A stretch of 64,000 nucleotides of DNA, taken from NCBI GenBank assembly GCA_016718385.1, contig JADKDK010000004.1, forward strand, positions 310,001-374,000, written 5' to 3'. Shown here piece after piece: positions 18,074 through 27,429 of this stretch. The DNA comes from Gammaproteobacteria bacterium. Lineage in GTDB: Bacteria > Pseudomonadota > Gammaproteobacteria > Pseudomonadales > UBA5518. A program made the position numbers and the translations under genes. Each line of letters starts with the position of its first letter. Position 1 is the stretch's first letter. Under the pieces are notes generated by a model. It was not told where the DNA came from and searched no databases. It saw nothing but the letters and a program-made list of their open reading frames with translations.

Positions 18074-19432
18074 TCAGGCGCCGCCGACCAGGCGCGCCAG
18101 CTCCACGCTGCGGTTCACGTAGCCCCATTCGTTGTCGTACCAGGCGTAGATCTTCACCTGCGTGCCGTTCACCACCAGGGTCGAAAGCGCATCGACGATG
18201 CTCGAGCGCACGTCGCCGCGGTAATCGATCGATACCAGCGGGCGCTCCTCGTAGCCGAGGATGCCGCGCAGCGCGCCGTCGGCCGCCGCTTTCAGCAGGG
18301 CGTTCACTTCCTCCACGCTGGTTGCGCGCTCGACCTCGAACACGCAGTCGGTGAGCGAGGCGTTCGCCAGCGGCACGCGCACCGCATGCCCGTTCAGCCG
18401 GCCCTTCAGCTCGGGGAAGATCTGCGCGATTGCGGTCGCCGAACCGGTGCTGGTCGGGATCAGGCTCAGGTGGCAGGCGCGCGCGCGGCGCGGATCCTTG
18501 TGCGCCGCGTCGAGGATGGTCTGCGTGTTGGTGAGATCGTGGATGGTGGTGATCGAGCCGTGGCGGATGCCGAGGCCCTCGTGGATCACCTTCACCACGG
18601 GCGCCAGGCAATTGGTGGTGCAGGAGGCGGCGGTCACGATGCGATGGCGCGCCGGGTCGTAGAGGTGGTGGTTCACGCCCATCACCACGTTCAGCACGCT
18701 GTCGTCCTTCACGGGAGCCGTGACCACCACACGCTGCACGCCCTGTTCGAGGTACGCCGCGAGTACCGCGGCCGTCTTCATCTTTCCCGAGGCCTCGATC
18801 ACCACGTCGCAGCGCGACCAGTCGGTCTCTGCGATGGCCTTGTTGCGGCTGAACCCGATGCGTTTGCCCTCGATGACGATCGTGTCACCGTCGGCGCGCG
18901 CCTCGTGAGTCCAGCGCCCGTGCACCGAGTCGAAGTTCAGCAGGTGCGCGAAAGTGGCTGTGTCGCCGGCGGGGTCGTTGATGTGCACGAGCACGAGATT
19001 GTCATCCGCCCACGCCGCGCGCAGCGCGAGCCGCCCCATGCGGCCGAAGCCGTTGATGCCGATCCGGATGCTCATGGCGATGCCTGTTCTGCAACAGTCC
19101 TGCTGGCGCGCCGGGCGGCTGCCCATGCGCTCGAGGTTCTTCAGGTTGGGTCGCACGAAGGCCGCGTTGGCGCGCGCGGTTTCGTCGAGCACCGCGCGGG
19201 CCCAGGCGGGCAGCTGCGGGGCTATGCGGTAGAAGACCCACTGGCCCTGGCGGCGGTCCGCGAGCAGCCCGCACTTGCGCAACTGCGCGAGGTGGCGCGA
19301 CACCTTGGGCTGGATCTCGTCGAGTGCGGCGGTGAGCTCGCAGACGCAGAGCTCCTGCTCTTCGTGAATGAGCAGCAGGCAGCGCAGCCGCGTGGCGTCG
19401 GCGAGGCATTTGTAGAAATCGACGGGCTGCAT
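18074..19432 (-). CDS. ArsR repressor and arsenate-linked GAPDH in one continuous frame
   Basis: One open frame of 452 residues encodes two proteins that are normally separate. Residues 1-119 are an ArsR repressor, with metal box ELCVCEL, recognition region EIQPKVSRHLAQLRKCGLL and a CC pair (QQDCCR) near its end. Residues 120-452 are a type I glyceraldehyde-3-phosphate dehydrogenase starting MSIRIGINGFGRMGR, with catalytic Cys in ASCTTNCLAPVVKV and full normal length (333 aa). In ArsJ systems this enzyme turns glyceraldehyde-3-phosphate plus arsenate into 1-arseno-3-phosphoglycerate. No stop separates the parts. The GAPDH ATG is at 19075 with only a weak CAGG upstream, and a TGA overlaps that ATG in another frame. 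It could be a real regulator-enzyme fusion or two coupled genes merged by a single-base error. An AGGAG site precedes the ArsR start at 19432. Confidence 0.88.
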   Translation of the reverse strand: MQPVDFYKCLADATRLRCLLLIHEEQELCVCELTAALDEIQPKVSRHLAQLRKCGLLADRRQGQWVFYRIAPQLPAWARAVLDETARANAAFVRPNLKNLERMGSRPARQQDCCRTGIAMSIRIGINGFGRMGRLALRAAWADDNLVLVHINDPAGDTATFAHLLNFDSVHGRWTHEARADGDTIVIEGKRIGFSRNKAIAETDWSRCDVVIEASGKMKTAAVLAAYLEQGVQRVVVTAPVKDDSVLNVVMGVNHHLYDPARHRIVTAASCTTNCLAPVVKVIHEGLGIRHGSITTIHDLTNTQTILDAAHKDPRRARACHLSLIPTSTGSATAIAQIFPELKGRLNGHAVRVPLANASLTDCVFEVERATSVEEVNALLKAAADGALRGILGYEERPLVSIDYRGDVRSSIVDALSTLVVNGTQVKIYAWYDNEWGYVNRSVELARLVGGA

Positions 19433-19468
19433 GCGGGCTCCTGTGGCGGGTCCGGATACCGCCGCAAT

Positions 19469-19497
19469 TGTATACGGAAAACCGTATATGCACGCAA
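19469..19497 (-). promoter_or_regulatory. Arsenic operon promoter with ArsR-type palindrome
   Basis: Reading toward arsR, a TTGCGT -35 (19492-19497) and a TATACA -10 (19469-19474) are spaced by 17 bp. A perfect inverted repeat TATACGG-AAAA-CCGTATA (19471-19488) covers the spacer and -10, 39 bp before the ArsR start. This is where an autoregulating ArsR would block polymerase. The motif is seen directly; binding is inferred. Confidence 0.7.
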
Positions 19498-19633
19498 GGC
19501 TCGAGGGCGCACCCGTGCCCGGCAACCGTGCGCACGCCGCCGGGGCAGCGGCGACTGTGGCCGCTGCGGGGCGCATGCTAGACTCGGCCAGACCTGATCA
19601 TCTCGCCATGCTGAACCGAAACGGTGCCACGCC

Positions 19634-21286
19634 ATGCAGACCGCATCGCCCGAAAGGATCGCGCATTTCCGCTCGCTGGGATGGTGGGGCGACACCACCA
19701 CCTGGCAGTTGTTCGAGCACGCCGTGGCGGCCGCTCCCGATGCCATCGCGCTGCTCGATCCCGCGAACCGGGAGTCGTTCACCACCGGCGCGCCGCTGAC
19801 GCTCAGCTGGGGCGAGCTGCGCCGGCGCGTGCTCGCGCTCGCGGGCGAGCTGAAGCGCGACGGCATCGCGCGCGGCGACGTGGTGGTGCTGCAGCTGCCC
19901 AATACGGTGGAGTCCATCGTGAGCTACCTCGCGCTGGCCGCGCTCGGCGCGATCGCGAGCCCGGTGCCGATGCAGTACGGCCTGCACGAGCTGCGCGAGA
20001 TCGCGCACAAGCTGCACCCGCGGGCCTACGTCGCGGCGGCGCATTTTCGCGGCGAGGATTTCACGGCGCGCCACGCCGGCGCCTTCGCGCCCGACACGCG
20101 CCTGATCGCACTCGACCACGAACTGATCGGCGCCGATCGCGCGGCGGACGAGTCGGTGATCGCGACCGGCGTGTCGGCCGATGAGGTCTACACGATCTGC
20201 TGGACCTCCGGCACTACCGGCACGCCCAAAGGCGTGCCGCGCAGCCACAATCAATGGCTGGCGCAGACGCTGGCGATGCACGGCATCGGGCTCGAGCCCG
20301 GCATGAGGATGCTGTGCCCGTTCCCGATGGTGAACATGGCGAGCATCACGGGCTTCTTCTTCCCGTGGCTGCAGCTCGGCGGCACGTTGGTGCTGCACCA
20401 CCCGATGGATGTCGCGGTGTTCCTGGCGCAGATCCGCGACGAGCGCGTCGCCTACACGATCGCGCCGCCCGCGGTGCTGAACATGCTGCTGCAGAAACGC
20501 GAGCTGCTGGCGGGCGCGGACCTCTCCAGTCTGAGGCTGGTCGCCTCGGGCAGCGCGCCGCTGGCGCCGTGGATGGTGCGCGCGTTCCAGGAGGAATTCG
20601 GCATCGTGGTCGTGAACATCTTCGGCTCCAACGAGGGCATGGCCTTCGCGTCCTCGGGCCTCGACGTGCCCGATCCCGAGCAGCGCGCGACGCTGTTCCC
20701 GCGCTTCGGCGTCGAGGGGCTCGCGTGGTCGAACCCGATCGCCGCGCGCATGCGCTCGCGCCTGGTCGACATCGACAGCGGCAGTGTGATCACGGATCCG
20801 GGTCACCCCGGCGAGATGCAGATCCAGGGACCCAACGTGATCGACGGCTATTTCGATGCACCGCAGGGCAACACCGGGGTGTTCAGCGCGGACGGCTGGT
20901 TCCGCAGCGGCGACATGTTCGAGATCGCAGCGGAGGATCCGCGCTTCTACCGTTTCACGGGGCGTTGCAAGGACATCATCATCCGCGGCGGCATGAAGAT
21001 CTCGCCCGACGAGCTCGACACGCTGCTCGGCGCGCATCCGCAGCTCGCCGAGGCCGCGGTCACGGGCTATCCCGACGCGGTGCTGGGCGAGCGCGTGTGC
21101 GCGGTGGTGGTGGCGAGGCCCGGCGAGCAGCCGACGCTGGAGAGCATCACGCAGTACCTCGAGGGGCGACACATCGCGCGCAACAAGCTCCCCGAGAAGC
21201 TCGTGATCGTCGACGCGCTGCCGCGCAATCCGCTCGGCAAGGTGGTGCGCGCGGCGCTGCGCGGGCTGGTCATCGACGAGCCGTAG
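19634..21286 (+). CDS. AMP-dependent acyl-CoA synthetase/ligase
   Basis: This is a 550-residue adenylate-forming enzyme that activates a carboxylic acid to its CoA thioester. The P-loop-like ICWTSGTTGTPKGVPRSHNQ (about 193-212), the adenine motif IFGSNEGMAF, the hinge DGWFRSGDMF and KDIIIRGGMKISPDEL, and the catalytic Lys near NPLGKVVR are all in order. The substrate is not predictable, but neighbouring SDR and thiolase genes favour a fatty, aromatic or steroid side-chain acid. Its TAG stop is the foot of a REP element. Confidence 0.88.
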   Translation: MQTASPERIAHFRSLGWWGDTTTWQLFEHAVAAAPDAIALLDPANRESFTTGAPLTLSWGELRRRVLALAGELKRDGIARGDVVVLQLPNTVESIVSYLALAALGAIASPVPMQYGLHELREIAHKLHPRAYVAAAHFRGEDFTARHAGAFAPDTRLIALDHELIGADRAADESVIATGVSADEVYTICWTSGTTGTPKGVPRSHNQWLAQTLAMHGIGLEPGMRMLCPFPMVNMASITGFFFPWLQLGGTLVLHHPMDVAVFLAQIRDERVAYTIAPPAVLNMLLQKRELLAGADLSSLRLVASGSAPLAPWMVRAFQEEFGIVVVNIFGSNEGMAFASSGLDVPDPEQRATLFPRFGVEGLAWSNPIAARMRSRLVDIDSGSVITDPGHPGEMQIQGPNVIDGYFDAPQGNTGVFSADGWFRSGDMFEIAAEDPRFYRFTGRCKDIIIRGGMKISPDELDTLLGAHPQLAEAAVTGYPDAVLGERVCAVVVARPGEQPTLESITQYLEGRHIARNKLPEKLVIVDALPRNPLGKVVRAALRGLVIDEP

Positions 21287-21364
21287 GTCCGCATGGACGT
21301 GGCTCGCCATTCATGGCGACAGCAGCAGTGGGGCAGGCATATGTCGGCATGAATGCCGACCCAC
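21283..21364. repeat. GTAG-type REP pair after the acyl-CoA ligase
   Basis: A GTAG foot at 21283-21286 (containing the ligase stop) is followed by a degenerate hairpin, then GTCGGCATGAATGCCGAC (21343-21360) with a CCAC foot in the opposite orientation. It resembles a BIME: two REPs facing each other between the ligase and the SDR gene. Confidence 0.75.
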
Positions 21365-21384
21365 AGGGCAGGAAAGGAGGGTGA

Positions 21385-22206
21385 ATGCAGATCACGGGGC
21401 TCGAGGGGAAGGTCGCGGTCGTCACCGGCGCCGGGCGCATGCGCTCGATCGGGCGCCCGATCGCGGTGGAGCTCGCGCGCGCCGGTTGCGACATCGTGCT
21501 GACCGGCACCGGGCGAGCGCCCGGGCGTTACCCGGATGACGAACGCGCCGCCGGCTGGCGCGACATCGACTCGGTCGCCGATGAGGTGCGCGCCCTCGGT
21601 CGCCGGGCGCTGGCGCTGGTCAGTGACGTCGCGGATCCGCAGGCCGTGGATGTGCTGGTGGCGCGCACGCTGGACGAGCTCGGCCGCGTCGATATCGTGG
21701 TGAACAACGCCGGTGCCGCGCGCGGCGAGGATCGCGCCGCTGTCGTCGATCTCGCCATCGATGCCTGGCGCACCGTGATCGACGTGAACCTGCACGGCAC
21801 GTTCTACATGAGCCGTGCCTTCGGCCGCGCGCTGCTGGAGCAGGGCCGCGGCGGCAGCATCGTCAATATCTCCTCCATCGGCGGCAAGATGATGGCGGCA
21901 CAGACCGCAGCCTATGCCGCCTCCAAGGCCGGCGTGCACGCGCTCACCTGCGCGATGGCGGCCGAGCTCGGGCCGCACGGGGTGCGCGTGAACGCGGTAT
22001 GCCCCGGCATCATCGACACCTTCCGCATGGACGACGTCGGGCGCGGCGAGCAGTGGGAGAAGATGATCGCCGCCTATGTGCCGCTGCGCCGCGCGGGCAG
22101 CGGCCTCGACGTTGCCAACATGGTCGTCTACCTGTGCAGCGAGCAGGGTTCGTGGATCAGCGGGCAGCTCTACAGCGTGGATGGCGGGATGGTGCCCGGG
22201 CGCTGA
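21385..22206 (+). CDS. Short-chain dehydrogenase/reductase
   Basis: This is a 273-residue NAD(P)-dependent oxidoreductase. The cofactor motif VVTGAGRMRSIGRPIAVELA opens the Rossmann fold. NNAG is at about 110, and the catalytic Ser-Tyr-Lys is visible as NISSIGG with AYAASKAG. The ending SGQLYSVDGGMVPGR is typical of classical SDRs. The glycine motif carries a two-residue insertion (RMRS) compared with TGxxxGIG. It sits between an acyl-CoA ligase and a HDOD gene and probably oxidises or reduces a hydroxyacyl or ketoacyl intermediate; the substrate is unknown. Confidence 0.87.
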   Translation: MQITGLEGKVAVVTGAGRMRSIGRPIAVELARAGCDIVLTGTGRAPGRYPDDERAAGWRDIDSVADEVRALGRRALALVSDVADPQAVDVLVARTLDELGRVDIVVNNAGAARGEDRAAVVDLAIDAWRTVIDVNLHGTFYMSRAFGRALLEQGRGGSIVNISSIGGKMMAAQTAAYAASKAGVHALTCAMAAELGPHGVRVNAVCPGIIDTFRMDDVGRGEQWEKMIAAYVPLRRAGSGLDVANMVVYLCSEQGSWISGQLYSVDGGMVPGR

Positions 22207-22422
22207 GCGGCGCGCCTGCGCAGGCCTGGCCAGAGCGAATCATCGGCAGGGATGCGCAAAATTCACGACCCGAATGGGGCGGAATATTCCTGCGGACAGG
22301 TGCGTTCCCGCGACGAGGTGCTAGCCTTTGTCGCACAAAAGACCTCCTGTCTGCGCGCGGAACTTTCGGATAGCCGCCGAGCGGGCCAGGGCTACCGCAG
22401 GGACACACAGGCCACCTCCAGC

Positions 22423-23376
22423 ATGTCGCAATTTCGCAACGACTCCTTCGAATTCGTCAGACAGGTTTCCGCAGAGGCGTCCGCCGACGCGGGCGCGGCC
22501 GCCGCTTGCGCCGAGCAGGACGCCACGCGTGCTGCCGCCTTCGCATTCGTCAGGCAACTGGCGCAGGATCTGTCGGACGGCAGCTTCGAGCTGCCGGCAT
22601 TCCCCGAGGTGGCGCTGCGCGTGCGCGAGGCGCTGAGTGATCCAGAGGTCAGCGTGGACAAGATCGCGCGCATCGTGCTGTCCGAGCCGGTGCTGTCTGC
22701 GCGGCTGCTGCGCATCGCGAATTCGGCGATGATGCGTCGGGGCTCGCTCGAGATCACCGATGTCAGGACGGCGATCAGCCGTCTCGGCTTCGAGATGGTG
22801 CGCAATACCGCGGTGTCGCTGGCCGTCGACAGCGCCTTCAAGGCGCCCGCGCACGGACCGGTTCGCCGCCAGGTCGAGAACACGCGCCGCCACAGCGTGC
22901 GCGTGGCGGTGCTGTCGTACGTACTGGCCAAGCGCCTGGCCGACGGCGTCAAGCCCGACGAGGCCATGCTGACCGGGCTGCTGCACGCGATCGGCCGTTT
23001 CTACATCCTGATGCGCGCCGATGCCTTTCCCGAGCTGTTCGAGCATCCGGACGTGCTGCAGGGGCTGATGCAGGACTGGCACCCCGGGGTTGGGCGCGCC
23101 ATCGTCGAGGCGTGGGGATTCCCGGAGCCGATCGCGGTGGCGGTGGATGAGCACGAGGTGCTGGAGCGCGATCACGCCGGTCGCGCCGATGTTGCCGACA
23201 TCGTGCTGGTGGCGAACCTCCTTGCGAGCCGCGGCGAGGGCGCACAGGCGGATCTGCCGGCCATGGCGTCCATTCCCGCCTGCATGAAGCTGAAGATCGA
23301 CGAGCAGCTCGGCATGCGGGTGCTCGCGGAATCGGAACAGGAAATCCTCTCGATGGCGCAGGCGCTGGGCGCCTGA
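22423..23376 (+). CDS. HDOD-domain signalling protein
   Basis: This is a 317-residue cytoplasmic protein whose central part (about 60-260) is an HDOD domain. It opens with LPAFPEVALRVREALSDPEV and LSEPVLSARLLRIANSAM, followed by TAISRLGFEMVRN and the helix carrying TGLLHAIGRF. HDOD proteins act in signal transduction, often alongside cyclic-di-GMP systems, and lack the full metal-binding HD residues. The start at 22423 was chosen because the upstream in-frame extension to 22252 is unlike the family. No strong ribosome site is seen. The 216-bp leader holds a GCGAC/GTCGC stem (about 22310-22335) of unknown meaning. Confidence 0.8.
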   Translation: MSQFRNDSFEFVRQVSAEASADAGAAAACAEQDATRAAAFAFVRQLAQDLSDGSFELPAFPEVALRVREALSDPEVSVDKIARIVLSEPVLSARLLRIANSAMMRRGSLEITDVRTAISRLGFEMVRNTAVSLAVDSAFKAPAHGPVRRQVENTRRHSVRVAVLSYVLAKRLADGVKPDEAMLTGLLHAIGRFYILMRADAFPELFEHPDVLQGLMQDWHPGVGRAIVEAWGFPEPIAVAVDEHEVLERDHAGRADVADIVLVANLLASRGEGAQADLPAMASIPACMKLKIDEQLGMRVLAESEQEILSMAQALGA

Positions 23377-23443
23377 GGGCGTATCCTCCGCAACCGGCTG
23401 CAGTATCCGGCGCCGCGGGGGCGCACGGAGGACGAGACCGCGC

Positions 23444-24680
23444 ATGCACAGTTCCACGTACATTCTCGGCGGCTACCAGACCGATTTCGCGCGCGCGTGG
23501 TCGCGCGAGGGGCTGGACATCTCCGACATGGTCCGCGAGGCCGTGCTGGGTGCGCTGCACGAACTGCCGCCTCGACGCGCAGGACGTGCGCTCCATCCAC
23601 GTGGGCAACGCCTTCGGCGAGGCGCAGCGCAGGCAGGGTCACCTCGGTGCGATGGTCGCGCAGGTGGTGCCCGCACTGTGGGGCGTGCCCGCGATGCGCC
23701 ACGAGGGCGCCTGCGCCTCGAGCTCGCTCGCGGTGCTGGCGGCGATGGCCGAGATCGAGGCCGGGCGCTACGACTGCGTGCTGGTGCTGGGCGTCGAGGA
23801 GTTCCGGAACCTCCCGGGCGACATCGCCTCGCAGAACCAGAATTCCGCCGCCTGGGCCGGGCACGAGGACATCGAATGCCGCTACATGTGGCCCGCGGTG
23901 TTCGGCCTGCTCGCCGGGGAATACGAGCGCCGCTACGGGCTGGATCGTCGCCACCTCAACCGCATCGCCGAGATCAATTACGGCAACGCCAGGCGCAACC
24001 CGCTGGCGCAGACGCGCGCCTGGCAGTTCAAGGCTAACAGCTTCACGGACGATGACGAGGCCAACCCGCTGATCGAGCCCGGCGTGCGTCGCCAGGACTG
24101 CGGCCAGATCACCGACGGCGCCTGCGCGCTGGTGCTGGCCTCGGGGGAGTTCGCGGCCCGGCACGTCGCGCGTCGCGGCGCGCGCCTCGCGCAGCTGCCG
24201 CGGATCCAGGGCTGGGGTCATCGCAACGCGGGCCTGCGCTACCACGACAAGATCGCGCGCAGCCGCGACGAGGCGCTGGTCTTCCCGCACGTGCGCGACA
24301 CCATCACGGATGCCTTTCGCCGCGCCGGCATCGAGGGCGTCGGGCAGCTGGACGGCATCGAGACGCACGACTGCTTCTCGGTGACCGAGTACATGGCGCT
24401 GGATCACTTCGGCATCACGCCGCCGGGCCAGTCGTGGCAGGCCATCGAGAGCGGCCTGATCGAGCGTGGCGGCAGGCTGCCGGTCAACCCGGGCGGCGGC
24501 CTCATCGGATGCGGTCATCCGGTCGGCGCGACCGGCGCGCGGATGCTGTTCGATGCCGCGAAGCAGGTCACCGGGCAGGCGGGCGAGATGCAGGTCGAGG
24601 GCGCGCGGCGCTTCGCGACGCTGAATATCGGCGGCTCCTGCGCGACGGTGGCGAGCTTCGTGGTGGGCGTCGACGGCTGA
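23444..24680 (+). CDS. Thiolase-family acetyl-CoA acetyltransferase, frameshifted
   Basis: This is a non-decarboxylating thiolase of the SCP-x-like group, which cleaves or condenses beta-ketoacyl-CoA. The N-terminus MHSSTYILGGYQTDFARAWS is in one frame. From about 23568 the protein continues in another frame as LDAQDVRSIHVGNAFGEAQR to the end. One surplus C in CTGCCGCCTC (23565-23572) explains the break. Catalytic residues are visible: Cys in RHEGACASSSLAVLAAM, His in NPGGGLIGCGHPVGATG, and the terminal cysteine loop in NIGGSCATVAS. The corrected length is about 411 residues, normal for the family. It converges with the amidohydrolase gene. Confidence 0.82.
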
Positions 24681-24751
24681 GCCACGATTGCGTGCTTGCC
24701 CCGCAGATGCTGCAGCGACGTCGTGGTTCTCCGGGACGTCCGCGAGAAGAT

Positions 24752-24778
24752 CTGGCGCGAGGACGGGTCCCGCGCCAG
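24752..24778. terminator. Hairpin between convergent genes
   Basis: CTGGCGCG (24752-24759) pairs with CGCGCCAG (24771-24778), extended inside by GGAC/GTCC with one bulged A. It lies between the thiolase and amidohydrolase stops, where a bidirectional terminator would sit. It has no T tract, so intrinsic termination is doubtful. Confidence 0.4.
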
Positions 24779-24789
24779 TTCCACGGCGC

Positions 24790-26529
24790 TCAGGCCGCCT
24801 TCGCAGGCTGTCTGCGGACGCGCCCGTTGCGCAGCAGGGCGCCCGAGTGCACGTTGGTGGGCTTGTCGTCCTCGATCGTGAGCTCGCCGTTGACCAGCAC
24901 ATAGCGGTAGCCGCTGCCGCGGTTGGTCGCGCGGTACTCGTCGCCGGGCAGGTCCTGCACGAACTCCGGGAAGGTGTAGGCGAGCTTCCCGTAGTCGTAG
25001 ACGATGATGTCCGCGGCCGCCCCTTCGCGCAGCGTGCCGCGATCGCGGAATCCGGCGCAGAAGGCGGGAAGCGAGCTCAGGCGCCAGTGCGCTTCCTCGA
25101 GCGAGATCAGCTTGTGCTCGCGCACGTAGTCCGCGATCAGTTCCGTGCCGTAGCTGCCGCAGGTCAGGTACTTCAGGTGTGCGCCACCATCGGAGAGCCC
25201 CGGGATGATGTAGGGATTGTCGAGCAGTTCCTTGACGCCCGCGAGCGTGGTGTCGAACTGCCGTGTCTCGAAGATCGTCCTCAGCCCGTCGGCCAGCACG
25301 ATGTCGCAGACCACGTCGATCACGTGCCGCCCGGTCGTTTCCGCGATCTCGCCGAGGCGCTGGCCTTCACAGGACTTCCATTGCTCGCTGAAGCTGCGGT
25401 GCAGGCGCGTGTCGGGGATCGCGTCGATGAACATGTACTTGAGCGGCAGCGCGCGCAGCTTCTCGCGCACGGCCGGATCGGCGAAGTTCGCGAGCTTCTG
25501 TTCGCGCGGCACGTCGGGGCCGACGAAGGCGTTCCAGTCGCTCCACAGGTCGAAGTAGTCGAAGGTGAAGATCAACGGCGGGTCCTGCGTGATGCCCTGC
25601 CCGTAGATCCTGAGACCGCGCTCGTGGCAGCTCGTGAACCAGTCGAGCAGGTGGCGGCGGATCCCGGCGCCCATCTCGTCGCCGGAGGGCACCACGGCCT
25701 GCCACAGGATGGGCGCCCCGCTCGCCGCGGCCAGCGCTTCCCACTCGGGCGGCGGCGTGAGTCCCATCGACAGCGCGATGAAGCCCTCGCCGCGCTCGCC
25801 GAGCACCTCGGCCATGCGCATGCGCGTCTCGGGCCACATCACGTCGGTGGGGAAGGGCGTGCCGTCGAAGTCGTTCTGGGCCGCGCCGCCGACGGTGCCG
25901 GCCTGCGGCTGGCCGGGCGTGCCCAGGCACTGCGCGGAGAAGCCGCAGGCGCCGGCGTCCATCGCCTCGTGCAGCAGGCGCGCCATCTCGGCGTGCTCGG
26001 CCTCGGTCGGCATGCGCCCGGACTTGGCGTCCTCGAAGCCCATCGCGGCGATCATCAGCGGGTTCAGCCCCACGTAGGGCAGCACGTTCAGGCTCTTGGG
26101 CGCGCGGTCCATGCTGTCGAGGTACTCGGGGTAGGTGGTCCAGTCCCAGGGCAGCGCCGTCTCCAGCGTCACCAGCGGGATCGCCTCGACCTTGGTCATG
26201 GACTTCATCGCGCGGTCGCGCAGCTCCGGCGCCATCGGCGCAAAGCCGAAGCCGCAGTTGCCGAGCACCACCGAGGTCACGCCGTGGAAGCCCGAGGTGG
26301 AGAGGTAGGGATCCCAGAAGACCTGCGCGTCGTAGTGCGTGTGCAGGTCGATGAAGCCGGGCGCGACCACCAGTCCGTCGGCGTCGATCACGCGCCGGGC
26401 GCGCGGGTTCGCGATCTTGCCCATGCGCGTGATCACGCCGTCCCGGATGCCGATGTCACCCTTCCAGCGCGGATTGCGCGCGCCGTCCACGATCATGCCG
26501 TTCCTGATGACGATGTCGAATTCCTGCAC
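24790..26529 (-). CDS. Amidohydrolase family 3 protein (N-acyl-D-amino-acid deacylase-like)
   Basis: This is a 579-residue metal-dependent hydrolase. The N-terminal composite beta domain (FDIVIRNGMIVDG) leads into the barrel with metal motif APGFIDLHTHYDAQVF (about 56-71). Later come NCGFGFAPM, the SDGGAHL aspartate motif (PGLSDGGAHLKYLTCG) and the C-terminal GTLREGAAADIIVYD return. D-aminoacylases and related deacylases share this layout, but the substrate here is unknown. The start is GTG at 26529 with a strong GAAGGAGGG ribosome site. It is divergent from the TetR gene, which probably regulates it. Confidence 0.85.
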   Translation of the reverse strand: MQEFDIVIRNGMIVDGARNPRWKGDIGIRDGVITRMGKIANPRARRVIDADGLVVAPGFIDLHTHYDAQVFWDPYLSTSGFHGVTSVVLGNCGFGFAPMAPELRDRAMKSMTKVEAIPLVTLETALPWDWTTYPEYLDSMDRAPKSLNVLPYVGLNPLMIAAMGFEDAKSGRMPTEAEHAEMARLLHEAMDAGACGFSAQCLGTPGQPQAGTVGGAAQNDFDGTPFPTDVMWPETRMRMAEVLGERGEGFIALSMGLTPPPEWEALAAASGAPILWQAVVPSGDEMGAGIRRHLLDWFTSCHERGLRIYGQGITQDPPLIFTFDYFDLWSDWNAFVGPDVPREQKLANFADPAVREKLRALPLKYMFIDAIPDTRLHRSFSEQWKSCEGQRLGEIAETTGRHVIDVVCDIVLADGLRTIFETRQFDTTLAGVKELLDNPYIIPGLSDGGAHLKYLTCGSYGTELIADYVREHKLISLEEAHWRLSSLPAFCAGFRDRGTLREGAAADIIVYDYGKLAYTFPEFVQDLPGDEYRATNRGSGYRYVLVNGELTIEDDKPTNVHSGALLRNGRVRRQPAKAA

Positions 26530-26655
26530 GAGACCCTCCTTCGCAGTTATTTGTGAACAGTGTTAAGTAAACGCCGTCAGGTTAAACTGCGTCGCGTCGG
26601 ACCGTCAAGCACGCCGGCCGACGAGCACTTCCGCCCCCAGCCACGGAGAAGCGCG

Positions 26656-27327
26656 ATGCCCGTACCCGCCCGTCCCGCCCGCGGACGCCCGCTGCTCTCG
26701 CACGACCGGATCGTGGACACGGCGCTGGAACTGCTGCACGGGCTGGCGCTGAAGGAACTGACGATGCGGCGCCTGGCGCAGGCGCTGGACACGACGCCGG
26801 CGGCGCTATACGGCTATTTCCGCAGCCAGGAGGAACTGTTCGCCGCCGTGGCCACGCGCGTCGTGCGCGGCATCGAGCTGGGCGCCCTGGAGGAGGTGGC
26901 GGACTGGCGCGAGCGGTTGCGGCTGTGGGCGCGCGCCGTGCGCTCGCGCCAGCTCGAGTTCGCGAGCACGGTCGCGATGGCGCAGATCAGCCCGCACATT
27001 CCCGCCAGCTGGTTCGAGGTCACCGCCCCGCTGCTGCGCGCGCTGGAGATGGCCGGCCTGTCCGGCAAGGCCCTGATCGACACCGCGCGCTGTTTCTCGC
27101 GCATCGTCTACGGCTCGATACTCACCGAGCTCGCGCAGGATCCCTACCTGTTGCAGTGCGAGCGCGCCGAGGCCGGCGCCGCCCTCGAGCACCTGACGCC
27201 GTCCGCTGCCGGGCAGGTCGCGGCGATCCTGCCCTACCTCGGGGTGCAGGACAACGATGCGCTGTTCGAGATGACCATCGACTGTGCGTTGCGCGGCATT
27301 GCCGCGGGACTGCCGCCACCGGCGTGA
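26656..27327 (+). CDS. TetR/AcrR-family transcriptional regulator
   Basis: This is a 223-residue repressor. Residues about 14-60 form the TetR helix-turn-helix, with the pattern IVDTALELLHGLALKELTMR and RLAQALDTTPAALYGYFRSQ. The C-terminal ligand domain resembles TetR_C-type regulators. The start at 26656 follows GGAGAAGCGCG; the in-frame extension upstream to 26560 lies in the shared promoter. It is divergent from the amidohydrolase gene across a 126-bp AT-rich gap (26550-26590 contains GTGAACAGTGTTAAGTAAAC), the likely site of control. Ligand unknown. Confidence 0.87.
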   Translation: MPVPARPARGRPLLSHDRIVDTALELLHGLALKELTMRRLAQALDTTPAALYGYFRSQEELFAAVATRVVRGIELGALEEVADWRERLRLWARAVRSRQLEFASTVAMAQISPHIPASWFEVTAPLLRALEMAGLSGKALIDTARCFSRIVYGSILTELAQDPYLLQCERAEAGAALEHLTPSAAGQVAAILPYLGVQDNDALFEMTIDCALRGIAAGLPPPA

Positions 27328-27429
27328 GCGCTGCGGTCGTCAAAGCGTCTTCGCCTGACCATGCCGCGTGTCCGATACGTCCCCGATGCGATATCCTGAA
27401 ACGCCTGACCCAGAGAAAAGGATGGATCC

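Noticed and set aside
22252..22422. N-terminal extension of the HDOD gene
   Set aside because: The extra 57 codons are unlike HDOD proteins and lie in probable leader DNA; the start at 22423 is preferred although its ribosome site is weak.
26550..26590. TetR operator between the TetR and amidohydrolase genes
   Set aside because: Only short, imperfect symmetry (GTT/AAC) is seen in the AT-rich gap; not enough to call an operator.
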